From Embleya sp040605455 (GTDB lineage Bacteria; Actinomycetota; Actinomycetes; Streptomycetales; Streptomycetaceae): a stretch of 35,896 nucleotides of DNA. The stretch covers positions 1 through 35,896 of the forward strand of contig NZ_JBEXCV010000096.1 in the NCBI RefSeq assembly GCF_040605455.1, read 5' to 3'. Positions 32,396 through 35,896 of this stretch are shown here, in pieces; the first letter of the stretch is position 1, and each line of letters begins with the position of its first letter. Below the pieces are notes generated by a model, which had not been told where the DNA came from, searched no databases, and saw only the letters and a list, made by a program, of their open reading frames with translations. The translations under genes were made by a program, and so were the position numbers.

Positions 32396-32575
32396 GGACG
32401 TCTGTATAAAAAGTTTGGCGCGGGATCCCGCTCACCGGCGCGGCGGTGCAGTCGGGGGCGGGATCGGCCGAGAGCCCGATGTTGGCGATGGTCGACGCGT
32501 TCCCGCTCCCGGCGCAACGGGTAGTCGGGTGCGGTGCGGGGGCACCGACCCCACTCCCGAACGAAGGATGGCGAG

Positions 32576-32779
32576 ATGAGTGACGAGCGGATTCCCGTGG
32601 ACGAGATCCCCGAGGGCGACCGGCCGCGGATGGACCTGCGCAGTGGCGCCGAGACGCCTGTCGACCCCGAGGACCTGGTGCTCGCGGAGGGCAAGGATCT
32701 GACCGAGAAGAACATCGAGGAGGCCCGCCGCCGGCTGGCCGAACTGGGCCCGGCCGCGGTCGAACGCATCGTCCCCTGA
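32576..32779 (+). CDS. Small acidic conserved hypothetical protein
   Basis: A 67-residue, highly acidic, helix-forming protein (EGDRPRMDLRSG, EDLVLAEGKDLTEKNIEEARRRLAELG). The start is ATG at 32576, chosen because AAGGA lies about 7 bases upstream; the in-frame codon at 32534 lacks such a site. It is divergent from the DHA2 exporter. No known domain. A strong terminator follows the stop. Confidence 0.75.
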   Translation: MSDERIPVDEIPEGDRPRMDLRSGAETPVDPEDLVLAEGKDLTEKNIEEARRRLAELGPAAVERIVP

Positions 32780-32794
32780 CCGCCGGCACCCCAC

Positions 32795-32826
32795 GGGGCG
32801 CGGCGCCGATCCCGGTGCCGCGCCCC
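32795..32826. terminator. Bidirectional terminator between convergent small genes
   Basis: A 13-bp stem (32795-32807 with 32814-32826, one G:T pair) and a 6-nt loop GATCCC; the arms are GGGGCGCGGCGCC and GGTGCCGCGCCCC. It lies 15 bases past the stop of the acidic protein and 23 bases from the stop of the opposite gene. Confidence 0.88.
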
Positions 32827-32849
32827 GGCCGCGCTCGCCCGGGCCCGAA

Positions 32850-33140
32850 TCAGCGGCCGGTGCGCCGCCGAGGACGCATCTCGACCGGCCGGACCTGATA
32901 GACACCCAGGTCCCGGTCCTGCTGCTCCTCCGCCACCTGGAGCGCGATCAAAATCTCCAGCGCGCTCCACGCCATGCCGAGCATGCCCAGGCCGACGAAG
33001 AGCATCGCCCACACCCAGAACCAGGTGTGCGCCCAGACGCCGAGCAGGGCGACCATCGCCGCGACGATGGTCAGCGCCAGGAGCACGCCGGTACGCGCCG
33101 CCGCGTTTCTCGCGCCGTCCGGAAGTCTGTCGCGCGCCAT
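32850..33140 (-). CDS. Small two-helix membrane protein
   Basis: A 96-residue protein with two adjacent hydrophobic helices (about 17-36 and 41-66), an Arg-rich N-terminus and a charged C-terminal tail containing EEQQDRDLGVYQV and RPRRRTGR. The start is ATG at 33140. No recognised family. It converges on the acidic protein gene; the 67-bp gap on the other side contains a 13-bp direct repeat CTGCCGCCGAGTA. Confidence 0.65.
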   Translation of the reverse strand: MARDRLPDGARNAAARTGVLLALTIVAAMVALLGVWAHTWFWVWAMLFVGLGMLGMAWSALEILIALQVAEEQQDRDLGVYQVRPVEMRPRRRTGR

Positions 33141-33207
33141 GGCCGACCTTCCTGCCGCCGAGTAGGCAGTCTGCCGCCGAGTAACCGGTTGCTCCTCGCC
33201 TGCCCCG

Positions 33208-33747
33208 TCATCCCTCGACGGAACCCGATCCGGCCGGCTCGTCCGGGGATCGATGGAACTCCCGCCACGTCTCCCAGATGGCGGGCACCGTACCCGAGCC
33301 GAAGGAGCGCTCCGGCCAGTTCGCCGGCGGCAGTCCCGCGGGGTTCGCGCCGACGTTCGCGCCGTACCACAGGTCGTGCCGACGGCGTGCGAAGTACCAC
33401 ACGCCGTCCCGTCTTTCGTAGACGTCGCGGTACAGGATCGCCTGGTGCAACCAGCGCGGCCCCTCCTGGATCTCGGCCTTGCAATACACGTGTCCGGTCG
33501 CGTGCTCCGCGTCCAGCAGGTCGATCACGTGCGTGCCGACATTGAGGATGGTCACCCCGAGCGGAGCCAGCTGGGCCGCGAACAAGGCCCGCAAGGCGGC
33601 GCGTCCGTGCTCCTCTCGACTCACCCGCACATCGGGCACGAACAGCCCGCACAGCGCGTCCAGGTCCCGGCTGTCCAGGGCCAGCGCGTAGCGCGCGGCG
33701 AGTTGACGGATTTGTTCATGGGCCGGCAGCCGCTGTACGTCGTCCAT
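33208..33747 (-). CDS. NTF2-like (SnoaL_4-type) protein
   Basis: A 179-residue protein of the nuclear-transport-factor-2-like superfamily. The N-terminal helices IRQLAARYALALDSRDLDALCGLFVPDVRVS and the beta-sheet part THVIDLLDAEHATGHVYCKAEI ... YRDVYERRDGVWYFARRRHDLWYG follow the usual SnoaL/ketosteroid-isomerase-like layout. Such proteins are small-molecule hydratases, cyclases, isomerases or binding proteins. The start is ATG at 33747, 14 bases after the stop of a second NTF2-like gene, so the two form an operon and may make a heteromer. The substrate cannot be predicted. Confidence 0.85.
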   Translation of the reverse strand: MDDVQRLPAHEQIRQLAARYALALDSRDLDALCGLFVPDVRVSREEHGRAALRALFAAQLAPLGVTILNVGTHVIDLLDAEHATGHVYCKAEIQEGPRWLHQAILYRDVYERRDGVWYFARRRHDLWYGANVGANPAGLPPANWPERSFGSGTVPAIWETWREFHRSPDEPAGSGSVEG

Positions 33748-33761
33748 GAACCGACACCCTG

Positions 33762-34154
33762 TCAGGCCCCGGGGCGGGGGATCTCCTGCGGGTTGTACAC
33801 GATCTCCACATACGACCAGCGGCGCCCGCCCGCGTAGTGCAGCACCACGTTGACGTCCAAGCCGCCGGATGGTCCCTCGGCGCGCAACACCGTCGAGACG
33901 CGGTTGCTGTCGATGATCCACAGCCGGACCCGGTATCGCCTGAACGGCGAACGCCCGACGCCGTCTCGGATGTACGCGCTCAACGCGTGCCTGCCCTCGA
34001 CGAAACCGACCACGTGGTCGCGTACGCGCACCTCGTCGGTGAACACCGCGGCGACCGGCGCCCACTCGGTGAATCGGCGCACCCGGGCGCCGACATCGTC
34101 GCCGACCGGTCCGCTCCGTGCGAGTGCCGCCGCCTCGTCCCGGGTGCCACCCAT
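33762..34154 (-). CDS. NTF2-like (SnoaL-like) protein, partner of the downstream gene
   Basis: A 130-residue protein with the compact NTF2-like core: RRFTEWAPVAAVFTDEVRVRDHVVGFVEGRHALSAYIRDG, then beta strands RYRVRLWIIDSNRVSTVLRA, LDVNVVLHYAGGRRWSYVEIVYNP. The start is ATG at 34154, chosen because GGGGAGG lies about 4 bases upstream; a longer in-frame version starting at 34292 lacks a site and would be promoter sequence. First gene of a two-gene unit. It resembles the following NTF2-like protein only in fold, so the pair may be two different subunits. Confidence 0.75.
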   Translation of the reverse strand: MGGTRDEAAALARSGPVGDDVGARVRRFTEWAPVAAVFTDEVRVRDHVVGFVEGRHALSAYIRDGVGRSPFRRYRVRLWIIDSNRVSTVLRAEGPSGGLDVNVVLHYAGGRRWSYVEIVYNPQEIPRPGA

Positions 34155-34379
34155 CGTGCCTCCCCGCATCGTCCCGGCGAGGGTGGGCGCACGGAGAAAT
34201 CCGGGCGCTGCCTGCCGCGTCCGGTGCGCGTGATCCTGCCCGCGCCCCGTCGGGAAGTCCAGCCCCCACACGATCGCCGGAACGGAACCCATCGCCGGCT
34301 GGTATACGTATTACCGATCGCAACAAGCCGGCCGGGCTCGATGCGAGCACGACACGAAGTGGAAGCGGAGGGGACGCGA

Positions 34380-34802
34380 GTGATCCGGTACAGGGTCCGG
34401 GTGGACTTCTACCAGGACGTCCCACCGGACCGTCCCCCGACGGGGTACGTGGGCTCGTTGCTCTCGGGCGACTTCGCCGGACCGGCTCTGCCGCGCGGCG
34501 GCGACTCGATCTCGGCGATCCCGCTGGGCGGCGCGCACATAGGGCCGTGGACCGGCGGTCCGTACATGATGGTCCACCGGGTCGAGCACCACCCGGTTCC
34601 CGTGGACGGCGAGGGCCACATAGTCCAGTGGTGGGAGCAGTATCCCCAACCCTCGGTACACGTGGTCGTCAACGCCGAGTGGCCGGACACCGAGGAGTCC
34701 GAGCACGAGTTGATGAACCTGTACGAGGAGCAGAGCTGGAGCTCGTTCCCGGCCGGACCGGAGAACCCGTTCCTGCCGGTCGCCGCTGCGCCCGACTTCT
34801 AG
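34380..34802 (+). CDS. Hypothetical soluble protein
   Basis: A 140-residue protein rich in Trp, Pro and acidic residues, with VDFYQDVPPDRPPTGYVGSLL, GPWTGGPYMMVHRVEHHPVP, VVVNAEWPDTEESEHELMNLYEEQSWSSF. No signal peptide or membrane helix. The start is GTG at 34380 with GGAGGGG 6 bases upstream; no ATG in frame is as well placed. It diverges from the NTF2-like pair over a 225-bp gap that includes the AT-rich GGTATACGTATTACC (34304-34318) promoter-like patch. I do not recognise the family. Confidence 0.7.
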   Translation: MIRYRVRVDFYQDVPPDRPPTGYVGSLLSGDFAGPALPRGGDSISAIPLGGAHIGPWTGGPYMMVHRVEHHPVPVDGEGHIVQWWEQYPQPSVHVVVNAEWPDTEESEHELMNLYEEQSWSSFPAGPENPFLPVAAAPDF

Positions 34803-34844
34803 GACCGCGCTCCGGCCCTTCGTCCGGTGCCTTGTTCCGGCTCG

Positions 34845-34883
34845 GCGTGGCGGGTTACGCGGGCTTCTTGTAACCCGCCACGC
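34845..34883. terminator. Bidirectional terminator embedded in the end of a coding region
   Basis: A perfect 14-bp stem (34845-34858 with 34870-34883; arms GCGTGGCGGGTTAC / GTAACCCGCCACGC) and an 11-nt loop. The stop codon (34857-34855) and last codons of the minus-strand gene lie inside it, and it is 42 bases past the stop of the plus-strand gene. Confidence 0.8.
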
Positions 34884-35896
34884 TCACCGACGCCAGGATC
34901 TTGTTCAGGTCCGCGTCGTACTCGCGGGACAACCCCGCCGTGGAGAACGAGATCATCGACTGCGGCAGCCACCACAGCTGCGGTTGGAACGAGTCGCCGC
35001 TCGTGCAGGTCACGCCGTAGGACGCGTACTCGAACGTCAGGCTGCCCTTGCCGGGGTCGACGTACTTCTTCCCGTCGCTCTTGCTGGTCGGCTCCACCGC
35101 GTCGCCGGTCCGGGTCACACAGGTCGGCTTCGCACCGAGGGTCCAGCCCGCCTGATTCTTGAAGTCGACCTTGCGCTCGCTGTTCTTGCCGACCCAGATC
35201 CGCAGGCCCGCACGCTCGCACGTGGTGCGCAGCGCGGCGGGCGTCGCGCTCGGCAGCACGCACACCTCGGTGTCGCTGACCTGCATGAGCTCCCACGTGG
35301 CCGGCACGGCGAACTTCATCCCCTTGATGTCCTGGGTGAAGGGGCCGCCCTTGCCGGTCAGCCTGGGCGTCTCGGTGGTCGAACTCTTCTTCGCCGCCGG
35401 CTTCTTCTTCTCCTCGTCGCCGCCACCACCACGCAGCACGAAAACCGCGCCGACCCCGATCGCCAGGACCGCCGCCACGCCGCCGACCACGACGAGCAGC
35501 CGCCTGCGACCGGCGCCGCCGCCGGACCCGCCCTGCCGGGCCGCAGCCCGACCGGTGGGCGGCGGGGTGTGGGCGCCGTGGGCGGTGGGCGCCTGATGCT
35601 GATTCGTCGGGTGGCCCTGCCCGGCGGTGCCGTATTGCCCCGAGGGTGCGCCGTACTGGCCGGAGGGCGCCCCGTACTGGCCCGAAGGCGCCCCATACTG
35701 CCCTGAGGGCGCTCCGTACTGCCCGGAGGGCTGCGGCGGGACGCCGTGCGCACCCGACGTCGGAGTGTCGCGATACAGCGGCGGTTGCGTCGGGGACGCG
35801 CCGTAGGGGTCGTGCGAGGGCCGGCCGGGGCCGACCAGCGGCGGTGTCTGCGGCGGTACGGCCGGTGCGCCGAACGCGGCGGTGCCGCCCGAGCGC
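34855..35896 (-). CDS. Membrane-anchored protein with PSGQYGA repeats (5' end outside window)
   Basis: The visible 346 residues start inside a Pro/Gly/Gln/Tyr-rich cytoplasmic region. Five tandem PSGQYGA-type heptads are followed by a basic RRRLL, one transmembrane helix (VVGGVAAVLAIGVGAVFVL), a Lys-rich spacer and an extracytoplasmic domain of about 170 residues with four cysteines (VCVLPS, TTCERAG, PTCVTR, GVTCTSG) that could form two disulfides. It resembles the streptomycete pattern of a Pro-rich tail plus anchor plus sensor-like outer domain. Function unknown. The N-terminus is off the window, so the start cannot be given. The 3' end forms a terminator hairpin. Confidence 0.8.
   Translation of the reverse strand, partial: RSGGTAAFGAPAVPPQTPPLVGPGRPSHDPYGASPTQPPLYRDTPTSGAHGVPPQPSGQYGAPSGQYGAPSGQYGAPSGQYGAPSGQYGTAGQGHPTNQHQAPTAHGAHTPPPTGRAAARQGGSGGGAGRRRLLVVVGGVAAVLAIGVGAVFVLRGGGGDEEKKKPAAKKSSTTETPRLTGKGGPFTQDIKGMKFAVPATWELMQVSDTEVCVLPSATPAALRTTCERAGLRIWVGKNSERKVDFKNQAGWTLGAKPTCVTRTGDAVEPTSKSDGKKYVDPGKGSLTFEYASYGVTCTSGDSFQPQLWWLPQSMISFSTAGLSREYDADLNKILASVSVAGYKKPA
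35629..35733 (-). repeat. 21-bp coding tandem repeat (PSGQYGA x5)
   Basis: Five consecutive 21-bp units encode PSGQYGA heptads (the last is PSGQYGT). Copies differ mainly at third codon positions, so the peptide rather than the DNA seems conserved. Copy number may vary between strains. Confidence 0.85.

Overview
The window is about 72% G+C and carries gene families typical of a streptomycete chromosome core: a SpoIIE-type phosphatase, an AtrA-like TetR regulator, an ORF1590-like sporulation protein, a CYP157-like P450, and a chromosomal type-IV-secretion-like locus. From memory, the gene content and order resemble S. coelicolor SCO4109-SCO4132. I infer a Streptomyces or close relative (Embleya, Yinghuangia, Kitasatospora) and core-arm sequence rather than an obvious island. 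No integrase, transposase, relaxase or CRISPR array is visible.

Layout. (1) 1-7490: a cell-wall hydrolase (lytic transglycosylase + NlpC/P60) diverges from six plus-strand genes for a VirB2-like peptide, a VirB8-like anchor, a VirB6/TrbL-like channel, a PrgI/VirB3-like SCO6880-family protein, a VirB4-like ATPase and the stub of a VirD4-like coupling protein. (2) 7701-11792: a zinc-ribbon protein, an EamA exporter, a short Cys-rich protein, and a MarR regulator divergent from an MFS exporter. (3) 11855-12010: six copies of a 26-bp tandem repeat. (4) 12019-16153: PAS-PP2C-HATPase phosphatase, type II NADH dehydrogenase and the divergent AtrA-like regulator. (5) 16264-19068: universal stress protein, APH-like kinase and long-chain acyl-CoA dehydrogenase. 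(6) 19767-21698: a lone lasso-type macrolactam synthetase with a candidate iron box and its own terminator. (7) 22072-26812: ORF1590-like sporulation protein, initiator tRNA, a P450 lacking EXXR, and L-2-hydroxyglutarate oxidase. (8) 26813-30478: a decayed reading frame, trmB, a PrsW-like protease and a YcxB-like protein, followed by a cluster of DnaA-box-like 9-mers. (9) 30731-35896: a DHA2 exporter under a probably leaderless promoter, several small hypotheticals, two NTF2-like proteins and the C-terminal part of a repeat-bearing membrane-anchored protein.

How the parts fit together. Several loci bear on development (secretion-like locus, SpoIIE-like phosphatase, AtrA-like regulator with a TTA codon, ORF1590-like protein). 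The window is also rich in cis-structure: strong hairpins between convergent genes, two hairpins that occlude Shine-Dalgarno sequences, palindromes over promoters, and the DnaA-box cluster. The most interesting items are the truncated coupling protein inside an otherwise complete secretion-like locus, the DnaA-box cluster, and the stand-alone macrolactam synthetase with a putative iron box. All family calls are from reading translations by eye; no searches were run.
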